Source: Butyrivibrio sp. Su6
GTDB taxonomy: Bacteria > Bacillota > Clostridia > Lachnospirales > Lachnospiraceae
Direction: 5' to 3'
NCBI RefSeq assembly: GCF_900108105.1
Contig: NZ_FNUR01000009.1
Location: 1 to 64,000, forward strand
DNA: 64,000 bases
Shown here: positions 17,163 to 25,838 of the stretch, piece by piece
How positions within the stretch are numbered: position 1 is the first letter of the stretch
Layout: every line of letters starts with the position of its first letter
Translations under genes and position numbers: made by a program
The notes under the pieces: model-generated
Seen by the model: the letters and a program-made list of their open reading frames with translations, nothing else
What the model was told of the DNA's origin: nothing
Databases searched by the model: none

Positions 17163-17876
17163 ATGTATAAGATAAGTGTAGTTATCAGAGTTTATAATGA
17201 GCAAAAACACATTAGGGAAGTTTTAGAGAGTTTGAAAAGACAGACATATAGGAATCATGAAGTGATCATTCTTGATTCTGAATCTACAGATGATACTTTG
17301 AAGATTGCATCAGAATATGAATGTAGAATAGAAAAGATTAAGAAAAAAGACTTCAATTATAGTTATGCTAGTAATGTCTGCGTAAATCTTGCGCAAGGTG
17401 ATATTGTTGTGTTTTTAAGTGGTCATTCTGTGCCTGTTAAAACATCATTTTTGGAGGATATTGATAATATGTTTAAAGATTCCTCAATAGGTGCAGCATA
17501 CGGAGATGTTATTGCACTTCCAGATGGTAGTTTTACTGAAAAAGCATTTAATGCAATTGGGTATTTAAAGAATATTATTCTACGAAAAAAAAATGGAATC
17601 AAGTTAGAAAATGAAATTCATCCAGGTATTTTTAGTTGTAGTAATGCTTGTGCACGAAGAGAATTGCTATTGAAACATCCTTTTGCACCAGAGCTTGGTG
17701 ATGGAGGAGAGGATGTTGAAGTGGCATATAGAATAATACAAGATGGTTATTATATTGCCTCAAATCCAGATTTATTAGTTATGCATTCTCATGGGAAAAA
17801 ATTCAAAGATTTTATCAAAGAATATAGATCATGGAAAGTAATGTATAACAATGTTTTGAATTATATTAGTTGTTGA
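17163..17876 (+). CDS. Family 2 glycosyltransferase
   Basis: 237 aa, GT-A fold. The N terminus ISVVIRVYNEQKHIREVLESL and the ILDSESTDDT motif bind the nucleotide sugar. GHSVP occupies the DxD position, resembling the rhamnosyl/galactosyl group of GT2 enzymes, and GDGGEDVEVAYRI supplies the ED catalytic base region. No membrane segments. Base composition drops clearly from here on (AT-rich third positions). One of two GT2 enzymes in the locus; sugar not assignable. Confidence 0.9.
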   Translation: MYKISVVIRVYNEQKHIREVLESLKRQTYRNHEVIILDSESTDDTLKIASEYECRIEKIKKKDFNYSYASNVCVNLAQGDIVVFLSGHSVPVKTSFLEDIDNMFKDSSIGAAYGDVIALPDGSFTEKAFNAIGYLKNIILRKKNGIKLENEIHPGIFSCSNACARRELLLKHPFAPELGDGGEDVEVAYRIIQDGYYIASNPDLLVMHSHGKKFKDFIKEYRSWKVMYNNVLNYISC

Positions 17877-17895
17877 AAAGATTTAAGGAATTGCA

Positions 17896-19086
17896 ATGGT
17901 AATTAATCCTCATAGATTTTTGTTTTTAATTCTTATAGTGTCATATTGTTTGACATCTAGCGATACCGTGGAAAGCCAACATACAAAGATAAAGTATTTA
18001 GTGTTGATTCTATGTGTTGCATATGAGTTGTTTTCATATTTTAAATTGGAATCACCAAAAAAGAAAACCATGAAAACAGAATACTTCGGATTTGTTCCTT
18101 TTTTATTGATTGTTTCAATATATTCTATTTATAGATCTCTGTTGGTAAACCATTTTAGTTTTCGATCTGTTCAAGAATTACTATTTCTTGTCTTTCCTAT
18201 GATTTATGGATATTTGTGCATAAACAATTGGAGTACGAAGACGTTATTTTTTAATTTTCGTATGGGGCTAATAACGACTTTGCTTTTTTATATAAAATCT
18301 TTGAATTTAAATTTGAAGCAAATCTACTTGGCGATTATTTCTTCGAATTTTGGAGAATCCTACTCGGAGTTAGAGTCCTTTACTTATTGCGGACTAGCTT
18401 TAGCATTCTTTGTGTTCTTTTGTTATTACAATGAGAAGAAAGTGTATATCATATTAAGTGCGCTATTTGTGTTAATGACATTTAAACGACTATTTATTGT
18501 AATGTCAGCTGCTTTGTTTGTTCTTTCGTTATTTGAAGATTGTAACAAAAGAGTGTCTAAAAAAATATTTTTATTTACTGCAGCTATATTGTTTGCAATA
18601 GGCATTTCATATTATTTTATGACTCTACCTGAGAGCGTTCGCTTTATAGAACACAAATATAGCATCGATATGTCAAAATTTACTATGACTCGCAGTGACC
18701 GATTAAGGTGGCTATTATCATCTGACTGGACTACATATGGTTTTGGATCTTCTACCGAATATATGTATGAAGCATTTGATGGAGCTTTAGAGATGGATTT
18801 TACCAAGATAGTTATAGAGCTTGGTCTTATACCTGCTTTTGGTTTTGTATATCAATATCTCTTTTTTGCTCGAAAGAGGGTATACACATTTATGTTTATG
18901 GTGTTTATGCTTCTTAACCATATTGTTGCGTCAGGCCTAACGGGTACATTTTCTTGGAGTGTTTACTTTATTGCTATATCTTGCATTTCAACGTATCCAT
19001 CACGCGGCAATAGGTTGAGCTTTGGTTTTGGGAGGAAAAGAAACAATGCAGAACAAATTAGTAAGTATAGTTGTACCTGTATATAA
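17896..19086 (+). CDS. O-antigen/polysaccharide polymerase, Wzy-like
   Basis: 396 aa with about ten hydrophobic segments alternating with short loops, the pattern of Wzy polymerases, which diverge too far for motif recognition. A larger extracytoplasmic loop lies at about residues 235-305 (FIEHKYSIDMSKFTMTRSDR and GFGSSTEYMY), as in other Wzy proteins of the O-antigen-ligase superfamily. It joins repeat units on the outer membrane face. AT-rich. It overlaps the next gene by 41 nt. Assignment rests on topology and context. Confidence 0.75.
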   Translation: MVINPHRFLFLILIVSYCLTSSDTVESQHTKIKYLVLILCVAYELFSYFKLESPKKKTMKTEYFGFVPFLLIVSIYSIYRSLLVNHFSFRSVQELLFLVFPMIYGYLCINNWSTKTLFFNFRMGLITTLLFYIKSLNLNLKQIYLAIISSNFGESYSELESFTYCGLALAFFVFFCYYNEKKVYIILSALFVLMTFKRLFIVMSAALFVLSLFEDCNKRVSKKIFLFTAAILFAIGISYYFMTLPESVRFIEHKYSIDMSKFTMTRSDRLRWLLSSDWTTYGFGSSTEYMYEAFDGALEMDFTKIVIELGLIPAFGFVYQYLFFARKRVYTFMFMVFMLLNHIVASGLTGTFSWSVYFIAISCISTYPSRGNRLSFGFGRKRNNAEQISKYSCTCI

Positions 19087-20056
19087 TGGTGAGGATCATA
19101 TTAAAGACTGCGTATATAGTTTGTTGGAACAAACATATAAGAATATTGAATTGATAATTGTTAACGATGGATCTAGAGATAATACTGATCTTATTTTGAA
19201 GAGCTTGCAAAAGATAGATGAAAGAATACATATTATTACACAAAACAATCAGGGGGTTAGTTGTGCGAGAAATGTTGGGATTTTGAATGCAAACGGTGAA
19301 TATCTGGTTTTTATTGATTCGGATGATCTTCTTGATAAAAACGCTATTGAATCATTGATGAATAATAACGAGGATACAGATTTAATTATTTATGGATTCA
19401 AGGTCAATGGTAATGGAAATAGAAAAAATGATACTGAGGTTCTTAAGAGCCTAAAACAAAGTCATGCAGATAAAGATAAGATTTTAGGAGCTGTTCTATC
19501 AACTACTAATAATATATATGGTTATGCCTGGAGAACTGCATATTCTGTTAAATACCTAAAGGACAAAGGAATACTATTTCCAATTGGAATTAAGATTTCT
19601 GAGGATTATCTTTTTTTTGTGAAATCAATTTATTATGCGGATAATATATCTATTGTTGACAAAGAATTATATGATTATCAGCTAGGCACGACATCTATGT
19701 CTACCAAATATATACCGTCTTTGTTGGATGATATGAATTATGTTAACAATTGGATATATGAGAATGTTATAAAAGACAACTCATTGTTTATATCTGGATT
19801 TAATTGTATGGTTGTGAACACCTATTTGAGGTTCGTGCAAACATCCTTTAGAGATGAAGGAAGAAGTTTTATTCGGATATGTTTGGATGTTATTAGACAG
19901 AAAAGAAAAAATGATTTTGATTGTAATATAAAGAAGGTGTGGAAGATGCGTACAACTTTTGATTATAAATCACATTTTGCAGTTGTTTTATTCCATTTCC
20001 ATCTAGATTTATTGTACTTTATTTTGTTTAGACTAAAGGTGTTGATAAAAGAATGA
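19046..20056 (+). CDS. Family 2 glycosyltransferase
   Basis: 336 aa from ATG 19046, chosen because GGGAGGA lies upstream and the domain begins at once (KLVSIVVPVYNGEDHIKDCV). NDGSRDNT, GVSCARNVGILNANGEYLVFIDSDD carry the donor site and DxD metal ligands (SDD). The segment ISEDYLFFVKSIYYA includes the ED acceptor residues. The C terminus is partly hydrophobic (FHLDLLYFILF). Start lies inside the wzy-like gene. A repeat-unit transferase; sugar unknown. Confidence 0.92.
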   Translation: MQNKLVSIVVPVYNGEDHIKDCVYSLLEQTYKNIELIIVNDGSRDNTDLILKSLQKIDERIHIITQNNQGVSCARNVGILNANGEYLVFIDSDDLLDKNAIESLMNNNEDTDLIIYGFKVNGNGNRKNDTEVLKSLKQSHADKDKILGAVLSTTNNIYGYAWRTAYSVKYLKDKGILFPIGIKISEDYLFFVKSIYYADNISIVDKELYDYQLGTTSMSTKYIPSLLDDMNYVNNWIYENVIKDNSLFISGFNCMVVNTYLRFVQTSFRDEGRSFIRICLDVIRQKRKNDFDCNIKKVWKMRTTFDYKSHFAVVLFHFHLDLLYFILFRLKVLIKE

Positions 20057-21186
20057 ATAATATAGCAATAGTTACATTTAATGATGCAAATAATTATGGC
20101 GCTTTTTTGCAAGAGTATGCTCTATTTAATTATCTCAAAAAGAATAATTGTAATGTTAATGTAGTTAATTATGAAAATGAAGAATTCTTGCAACAGTATA
20201 AGTATGCTAACAATTTATTGAAACGAAAAGGAATTCTGAATAAGCTGAAAATTCTATATGATATTATTTTTAGGACAGATATATATAAAAAGAAAATACA
20301 AAGAGAGCATCTGTTTGAGCAGTGTAAATTAAAAGAGATTAGTCTTACTGAAAAGGTCACTTCCGGAAATGACTTAAGACAAAGCTTTGATTACTATATT
20401 GCAGGGAGTGATCAAGTATGGAATGTGAATATTACTGACCATAATTTATTTTATTTTTTGGATTTTGTAAATGATAACAAAAAAAAAGTGAGTTATGCCG
20501 CTAGTTTTGGGAATAATGATTTTAGCGATGACGATTACCAAATTTTTAAGAAGTATATATCATGTTTTAAGAAGGTTTTAGTTAGAGAAGAATCTGGGAA
20601 AAAAATGTTGGCAGAAAAATGTGGAATAGAGTCAGATGTTGTTTTGGATCCAACATTTTTATTAAATGTGAATGAATGGTATTCTTTTTCAGATAAGTCT
20701 TGTATAGATTATTCACTTAAAAAATATGTTCTAGTCTACCTTGTATTCCGCTCTAACGATATTATTGATGCAGCCTATGAATATGCTAAAGATCATCAGT
20801 GTGAATTGATATTGATAGGCTGTAAAAGTGTTGTTAAAAGGAATGGATTTGTAATAAAGGCAATGAATAATATTGGACCATACGAATTTGTTCACTTAAT
20901 TAGGTATGCTAGAGCTGTTTTTTCAACATCATTTCACGGAACTGCATTAGCTATTAATATGAGAGTTCCTTTTTTTTATGAAATTCCAGATGAAGGTAGA
21001 AGATTGCGCTTGTCTGACTTGATGGTGAAATTAAATGTAGGAAATAGAGATATTTCTAGAGGCAACATAGATGGTGATATTAATTGGGATGATGTTTCTA
21101 GATGTCTTGATAAAAATCGACAAATATCAGAAAGACTATTGCTTGATAGTGTAGGTATATTAAAAATGGATGAAAAGTGCTTATAA
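20053..21186 (+). CDS. Polysaccharide pyruvyl transferase family protein
   Basis: 377 aa. N terminus IAIVTFNDANNYGAFLQEYAL, then YIAGSDQVWN, VSYAASFGNNDF, VLVREESG, VLDPTFLL and FSTSFHGTALAI are the six conserved blocks of the PF04230 family. These enzymes add ketal-linked pyruvate to sugars of the repeat unit, giving an acidic polymer. It begins 4 nt inside the preceding glycosyltransferase. The strongly AT-rich composition matches its neighbours. Confidence 0.9.
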   Translation: MNNIAIVTFNDANNYGAFLQEYALFNYLKKNNCNVNVVNYENEEFLQQYKYANNLLKRKGILNKLKILYDIIFRTDIYKKKIQREHLFEQCKLKEISLTEKVTSGNDLRQSFDYYIAGSDQVWNVNITDHNLFYFLDFVNDNKKKVSYAASFGNNDFSDDDYQIFKKYISCFKKVLVREESGKKMLAEKCGIESDVVLDPTFLLNVNEWYSFSDKSCIDYSLKKYVLVYLVFRSNDIIDAAYEYAKDHQCELILIGCKSVVKRNGFVIKAMNNIGPYEFVHLIRYARAVFSTSFHGTALAINMRVPFFYEIPDEGRRLRLSDLMVKLNVGNRDISRGNIDGDINWDDVSRCLDKNRQISERLLLDSVGILKMDEKCL

Positions 21187-21229
21187 TCAGGCATCGATTT
21201 AATTGGATTTATTGAGGAGAATAAGAGTA

Positions 21230-22645
21230 ATGAATCGCCAGAAAGAGTTGGCTAAAAATACTGCGATACTGACGGTAGGGAAGATATGTACGCAATTTGT
21301 TAATTTTTTCTTGTTACCTTTGTACACAGCTGTTCTATCGACTACGGAATATGGAACATATGATTTGCTAATATCATATTCTGCAATTCTTTTGCCCTTG
21401 GTTAATCTACAATTGGATCAAGGATTATTTAGATATATTTTGGATTGCAGGAATGATACAAAAAAACAGAGCGAGGTGTTTTCAACCCTTGTCTTTTTTA
21501 GTACATTGCAAGGAATAGTTTTTTTAGTTTTATATAAAATAGTATCTTCATTCTTTTATATAGAATATGGGTTTTTTTTAGCTATATATGTAATGCTAAG
21601 CCTATATGTTGGTATACTAATGCAGTTATTAAGAGGATTAGGTAAAAATGCTTCCTTTGCAATTGCTTCTTTTATTTCAGTTACGACTACGACAGTTATG
21701 AATGTATTGGCTTTAGTAGTATTTAGACTAGGTGTTAAAGGATTGTTTGTTGCGACAATAGTATCACAAGTAGTTACAATACTATTTTTAGTCATTTCTA
21801 CAAAGTGCTATAAATATTTTTCTATTAGTAATATCAAATACAACATTTTTATTAGTGTTTTGAAATACTCATTTCCTTTGATTCCGAATGATTTGGCGTG
21901 GTGGGTAGTTAATGCTTCAGACAGAGTGATTGTCTCCAAAATCCTTGGAGTTGCCATGAATGGAATTTATGCTGCAGCCAATAAGTTTTCTACTATGTTT
22001 ATAAACTTTTACAATGTATTAAACCTCTCATGGACAGAGTCGGTAAGTGTTCATTTTCAAGATGAGGATAGAGATACATATCTATCTGAAACAATTACAT
22101 ATCTGTTTAATTTCTTTTCATCATTAGGATATATATTGATTTCTTTGATGCCATTTTTATATCCGCTATTGATAAATGAAGCTTACCGTGATGGTTATAA
22201 TCATGTCTATATACTTATAGTTGCGATGTTGTTTAGAGTATTAGTTGGACTATACAGTACTATATATATAGCGCAAAAAAACACTAAAGAAGTAGCGATT
22301 ACGTCTGTTCTCGCTGCGGTTATAAATATTGTTTTTAATATTGCACTAATTAGTAAATTGAATTTATATGCTGCATCAATTTCTACTTTGGCTGCATTCG
22401 CATTTATGTTTTTGTTTAGATATTATGATGTCAATATTAACAGGAAAATGAAGGTTGCAATTAAAAAAAGCATAATATTGAGAAATGTTGGTATGATTTC
22501 AATCCTTGCTGTAACTTATTATGATCATAATATGATATTGAATATTGTAGCTATCATAATTAGTATTCTTTATGGAATTTTTTCTAATCTGGATATTATT
22601 AAATCAATAAGACAAGCTGTAATAAAAAAGGTAATAGCTACGTGA
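21230..22645 (+). CDS. Polysaccharide flippase, Wzx/MATE-like (oligosaccharide flippase family)
   Basis: 471 aa from ATG 21230 (GAGGAGA upstream; TTG 21203 is less likely). About 12-14 hydrophobic segments. The N-terminal LAKNTAILTVGKICTQFVNF and TTEYGTYDLL motifs are typical of Wzx proteins, and ANKFSTMFINFYNVLNLSW is the usual mid-protein motif. Moves lipid-linked repeat units across the membrane for polymerisation by the Wzy-like protein at 17896. Confidence 0.9.
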   Translation: MNRQKELAKNTAILTVGKICTQFVNFFLLPLYTAVLSTTEYGTYDLLISYSAILLPLVNLQLDQGLFRYILDCRNDTKKQSEVFSTLVFFSTLQGIVFLVLYKIVSSFFYIEYGFFLAIYVMLSLYVGILMQLLRGLGKNASFAIASFISVTTTTVMNVLALVVFRLGVKGLFVATIVSQVVTILFLVISTKCYKYFSISNIKYNIFISVLKYSFPLIPNDLAWWVVNASDRVIVSKILGVAMNGIYAAANKFSTMFINFYNVLNLSWTESVSVHFQDEDRDTYLSETITYLFNFFSSLGYILISLMPFLYPLLINEAYRDGYNHVYILIVAMLFRVLVGLYSTIYIAQKNTKEVAITSVLAAVINIVFNIALISKLNLYAASISTLAAFAFMFLFRYYDVNINRKMKVAIKKSIILRNVGMISILAVTYYDHNMILNIVAIIISILYGIFSNLDIIKSIRQAVIKKVIAT

Positions 22646-22695
22646 TTTGACGAATTTATATGAATAGAATCATATATGGATGGAGTGATAGCAGA

Positions 22696-22890
22696 ATGAT
22701 AAAAATGGAGAGAATCCCGGATTTGTATAATAAAAAGGAAGAATGCTGTGGATGTAGTGCATGTTTTTCTATCTGTCCAAAGATGGCTATCTCTATGATG
22801 CCTGATGATGAAGGCTTTTTATATCCTTTGATAGATGAAGCAAAATGTATACAGTGTTATCTATGTATAAAGGTTTGCCCTCTAAAATAG
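22696..22890 (+). pseudogene. 4Fe-4S ferredoxin half of a split F420-hydrogenase beta-like gene
   Basis: 64 codons from ATG 22696. Two 4Fe-4S motifs CCGCSACFSICP and CIQCYLCIKVCP match the N-terminal ferredoxin domain that, in related exopolysaccharide loci, is normally fused to the coenzyme F420 hydrogenase/dehydrogenase beta domain. Here the frame stops right after CPLK, and the rest of the protein resumes in another frame 68 nt later. Either a decayed fusion or a functional two-subunit version; the missing ribosome site of the second part favours decay. Confidence 0.65.
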
Positions 22891-22958
22891 TATTGTATTA
22901 TTTTGAGTTGTAAGATGGAATAAGTTTAACAAATAGTTTTGTATTCGATCGATAAATT

Positions 22959-23924
22959 ATGAATGATTATTATAAAAAGTTTGAAAAGCCAATTGTATTT
23001 GCGGTTAAACATAAGAATTTAATAACTAGATTAAACTCTAGATCTGGGGGGATTTTCACTGCCATTTCAGATTATGTTCTTGATGATGGGGGAGTGGTGT
23101 ATGGCTGTATATTGGATGAAAAGTTTAATGCTGTTCATATAAGAGCAGACAATAAATTAGAACGTGATAAAATGATGGGCTCTAAGTATATTCAGAGCAA
23201 TATAGGGGATACTTTAAAAAAAGTTAGGCTAGATCTTGATGCTGGAAAAAAAGTATTGTTCACAGGAACCTCATGTCAAGTTGCAGGATTACTTAAATTT
23301 ATTGGAGAGTCAAATCAAAATTTATTATGTGTCGATATTGTCTGTCATGGTGTACCGAGTTCAAAAGTCCTGCATAAATATATTAGATGGCAAGAAAAAA
23401 AAGTAGGGAGCCCATGCGTTGGGATTGATTTTAGAAATAAAAAAGATTATGGATGGAGCTCTCATATAGAAACTCTTGTGTTTGCTAATGGTACGAAAAT
23501 AAGTAGCGAAGTTTTTAAAAATCTTTTTTATGGACACCAATGTCTTAGGCCTGCATGTTATAAATGTCCTTTTAAAAACATTGTTCATCCTGGGGACATC
23601 ACAATAGCGGATTATTGGGGAATAGACAAGGCGGCACCTGGTTTTAATGATAATAAAGGTGTTTCCCTCGTGTTGATAAATAATAAATTTGGAAATGAAA
23701 TATTTGAAAAGTTGAAAAATATCGAGTACAAAAAATGCAGGATAGAAGATAGCATGCAGCCACCACTAGAGGCACCATTTCCCGAACCAAAGAATCGTTC
23801 GAAATTTTGGACAGATTTTGAAAGAAAAAGCTTTAATTATTTAGCTGCTAGGTACGGAGGGAATAGTTTTTTGAGTAGGACTAAACATACTATAAAAAAG
23901 ATTTTCGTCAAATTCCTGAAATAG
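22959..23924 (+). pseudogene. F420H2 dehydrogenase/hydrogenase beta-subunit domain, detached from its ferredoxin domain
   Basis: 321 aa matching the family after its ferredoxin domain: KKFEKPIVFAVKHKN, LNSRSGGIF, GTSCQVAGL, VDIVCHGVPS, KCPFKNIVHPGDITIADYWG, then a DNKGVSLVLINN segment. Homologues in polysaccharide clusters are thought to be reductases or pyruvyl-linked modifying enzymes; the reaction is not settled. Frame and spacing to the ferredoxin piece show a break (stop TAA in frame just upstream of the ATG) and no Shine-Dalgarno sequence is seen. The body of the domain is uninterrupted, so the break may be recent. Confidence 0.65.
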
Positions 23925-24082
23925 TTCCACACATTGGCAAGGCTATTTAGTGCATGCTCAAAAATTAATAACTACTGATATTTACTGGCTTTGTGGGCGA
24001 TCCGTGAGATAATAGATGCAAAGAAATCATTACCTTTGCTTCAAAGACTTTGCAGCGATACAGACATTGCAGATCGGATAAA

Positions 24083-24109
24083 ATATGCCCCTGCCAATAT
24101 AGCAGGGGA
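24083..24109 (-). terminator. Hairpin after the transposase remnant
   Basis: 7-bp stem GCAGGGG / CCCCTGC with a 7-nt loop; on the minus strand it is followed by CATATTTTATCC. The stop codon of the remnant is 7 nt away. Confidence 0.5.
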
Positions 24110-24115
24110 AAAATC

Positions 24116-24502
24116 CTATTTGGTATTGGCTTCTAACTCTTCCGCATCAACCTGCGCAAAGAGCTCATCGATGGTGCTTGAATTAAGTTTGAATTTGGTT
24201 TCAAGACGCTTTCTGGTCTTCTCGTCTGGAGTACCGTCTTCACGACCGAAACGTATAATTTCAAGAGCATCATCCTTTTTGGTATCCATAACTAAATGGC
24301 GTTCTCTATCCCATTGTTGCATATATTTTTTGGTTACCTCCGGTCTTTTCTTTATTTTAGAAACAACTTTTTCGAGGTCATTGACTTGCTGGTTTTCAGA
24401 AGAGGGTTTCTCTCCTGATACGATATATTTTAGCACTTCCATAAGTCTTTTACCATGTGACGCATCAAGGTCATCGTAAACTTTGTCACATGATAGTTCT
24501 AT
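24116..24502 (-). pseudogene. C-terminal remnant of a PD-(D/E)XK (Rpn-type) transposase/nuclease
   Basis: 108 codons from the only good ATG (24442), and the reading continues in frame upstream with protein-like sequence (DDLDASHGKRL). It ends with a DDALEIIRFGREDGTPDEK segment and a Lys/Glu-rich tail, the layout of C-terminal regions in Rpn-family recombination-promoting nucleases. The nuclease core with its Asp/Glu/Lys catalytic residues is absent. It runs against the polysaccharide genes and lies between them and the priming glycosyltransferase. Interpreted as a scar of a mobile element; family assignment is from pattern memory, not a search. Confidence 0.5.
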
Positions 24503-24517
24503 ACTGAATTTTTTATT

Positions 24518-24617
24518 AGTTGTGGAAAGTTGTGGAAGAAAAACGAAGTTGCGAAGAGTTGTGGAAAGTTGTGAAAGAAAAACAATGTTGTGAAGAGTTG
24601 TGGAAAGTTGTGGAAGA
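24518..24617. repeat. 39-nt tandem repeat, 2.6 copies
   Basis: Units start at 24518, 24557 and 24596. Each opens AGTTGTGGAAAGTTGTGGAA (second copy has one G to A change) and continues GAAAAAC..., ending TTG.GAAG. The third copy breaks off after 22 nt. On the minus strand the repeat stays in frame with the remnant's upstream reading. It ends about 45 nt before the ATPase gene. Confidence 0.9.
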
Positions 24618-24661
24618 ATATAATATAATTAAGATATATATGTGATGAAGGTGGCGATTAT

Positions 24662-25759
24662 ATGAGTAAATATGAAGAGATTAAAAATCCATATACACTT
24701 CAATTTAGTTATATTCCTCCTCAGTTTATTGAAAGAGCTCTGGTAACAAATGAGATTATCAGTAATTTTATTAGAGACATTCCTACATATAGGGGAATGT
24801 TTATTACTGGCGTCAGAGGATCTGGTAAGACGGTTATCATGGGGGATATTCGAAATAAGATAAACGCACTCGATGAGTGGATTACTGTAGATGTTAATCC
24901 GGAGAGTAATTTATTGGATTCACTTGCCAGAGGTCTCTATATTATCCCGGAGATTAAAGCTCTTTTTGTAAAAGCTAAATTGGATTTTTCAATATTGGGA
25001 ATTGGCTTACACGTTGAAAATGCTGAACTTGTAGCATCAAATGAAGAAGACGCAATTAGAATGATGCTCGGAGTGCTTAAAAAAGCCAAAAAGAAAGTGC
25101 TTGTTACGATAGATGAGGTTACTTATGGTTCGGATGTAGCAAGATTTTCACATGCACTATCATCATTTGCAGGCCTGGATTACGATATTTATGTTCTGAT
25201 GACAGGATTAGTTGAAAACATTAAAGCTATTAAAAATCAAAAGTCATTGACATTTTTGTATAGAGCAAAGGTTAAAGAATTAGAAGGCTTGAATATTACA
25301 GCTATTAGCGCGGATTATCAAAAGGTGCTGGAGATAAGTAGAGAAAAAGCGGATGAGCTTGCATTCTGCACAAGGGGATATTCGTTGGCATTTCAGGCAT
25401 TGGGGTATCATTACTGGAACGCAATTTGTCGTAGTGATTCAAAAGACAAAATAGATAATCAGAAAGTATATGAAGAGTTAGACATTACATTGTCTGAACT
25501 TGCGTATGAAAAAATATGGGATGAATTATCTGCAAGTGATAAAAAGGTGCTTAAGGCATTAAATTTATTGGTTAAGAAAAACGGAGAAAAAAGTGTCAAA
25601 GTAGATGAAATTAAGAAACTTGTAAATATGACCTCCAATACTTTCAATACATATAGAGCAAGGCTATTAGATAGTGGAGTTGTTGATGGAAAGCAGTACG
25701 GATACCTTTCCTTCAAACTTCCGAGATTTGAGAACTTTATAGATTCGAGGTTGGAGTAG
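24662..25759 (+). CDS. AAA/STAND-like ATPase with C-terminal winged helix
   Basis: 365 aa. Walker A is GVRGSGKT (about residue 50), Walker B VLVTIDE (about 147), followed by a sensor-like LMTGL. The N-terminal NPYTLQFSYIPPQFIERA and a C-terminal helix-turn-helix-like region (VNMTSNTFNTYRARLLDSGVV, residues about 320-345) match archaeal-type ATPases often found as orphan genes beside transposase scars and toxin loci. Not a known polysaccharide function. GAAGGTGG precedes the ATG. It differs from flanking polysaccharide genes and may have come in with the mobile element. Confidence 0.7.
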   Translation: MSKYEEIKNPYTLQFSYIPPQFIERALVTNEIISNFIRDIPTYRGMFITGVRGSGKTVIMGDIRNKINALDEWITVDVNPESNLLDSLARGLYIIPEIKALFVKAKLDFSILGIGLHVENAELVASNEEDAIRMMLGVLKKAKKKVLVTIDEVTYGSDVARFSHALSSFAGLDYDIYVLMTGLVENIKAIKNQKSLTFLYRAKVKELEGLNITAISADYQKVLEISREKADELAFCTRGYSLAFQALGYHYWNAICRSDSKDKIDNQKVYEELDITLSELAYEKIWDELSASDKKVLKALNLLVKKNGEKSVKVDEIKKLVNMTSNTFNTYRARLLDSGVVDGKQYGYLSFKLPRFENFIDSRLE

Positions 25760-25760
25760 A

Positions 25761-25807
25761 AATTATTAAGATTTTCCGTTGAAATTTCTTAAGATTCACA
25801 TAAGATT
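25761..25807 (+). promoter_or_regulatory. 47-nt TTAAG box (copy A) upstream of the priming glycosyltransferase
   Basis: Three TTAAG-type elements start at 25766, 25789 and 25800 (last is ATAAG), spaced 23 and 11 nt. A second copy lies on the minus strand at 36285-36331 with 37 of 47 identities counted by eye. About 3-4 nt downstream, TATTATATAGAT could be a -10 element, placing the box where an OmpR-type activator would bind. The ATG follows 32 nt after the box. Confidence 0.6.
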
Positions 25808-25838
25808 ATTATATAGATTTAAAAGGGGAAGAGTGTGT

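Noticed and set aside
23991..24479. 162-aa plus-strand frame opposite the nuclease remnant
   Set aside because: Most of it is the Ser-rich antisense of the remnant on the minus strand; its first 45 codons look odd but no start site or family is seen.
24518..24617. Tandem repeat as a possible CRISPR array
   Set aside because: No unique spacers between units; the copies are directly adjacent and the third is partial.
24518..24617. TTTCCACAA elements as DnaA boxes
   Set aside because: They match the consensus TTATCCACA at only 7 of 9 positions and are explained by the repeat.
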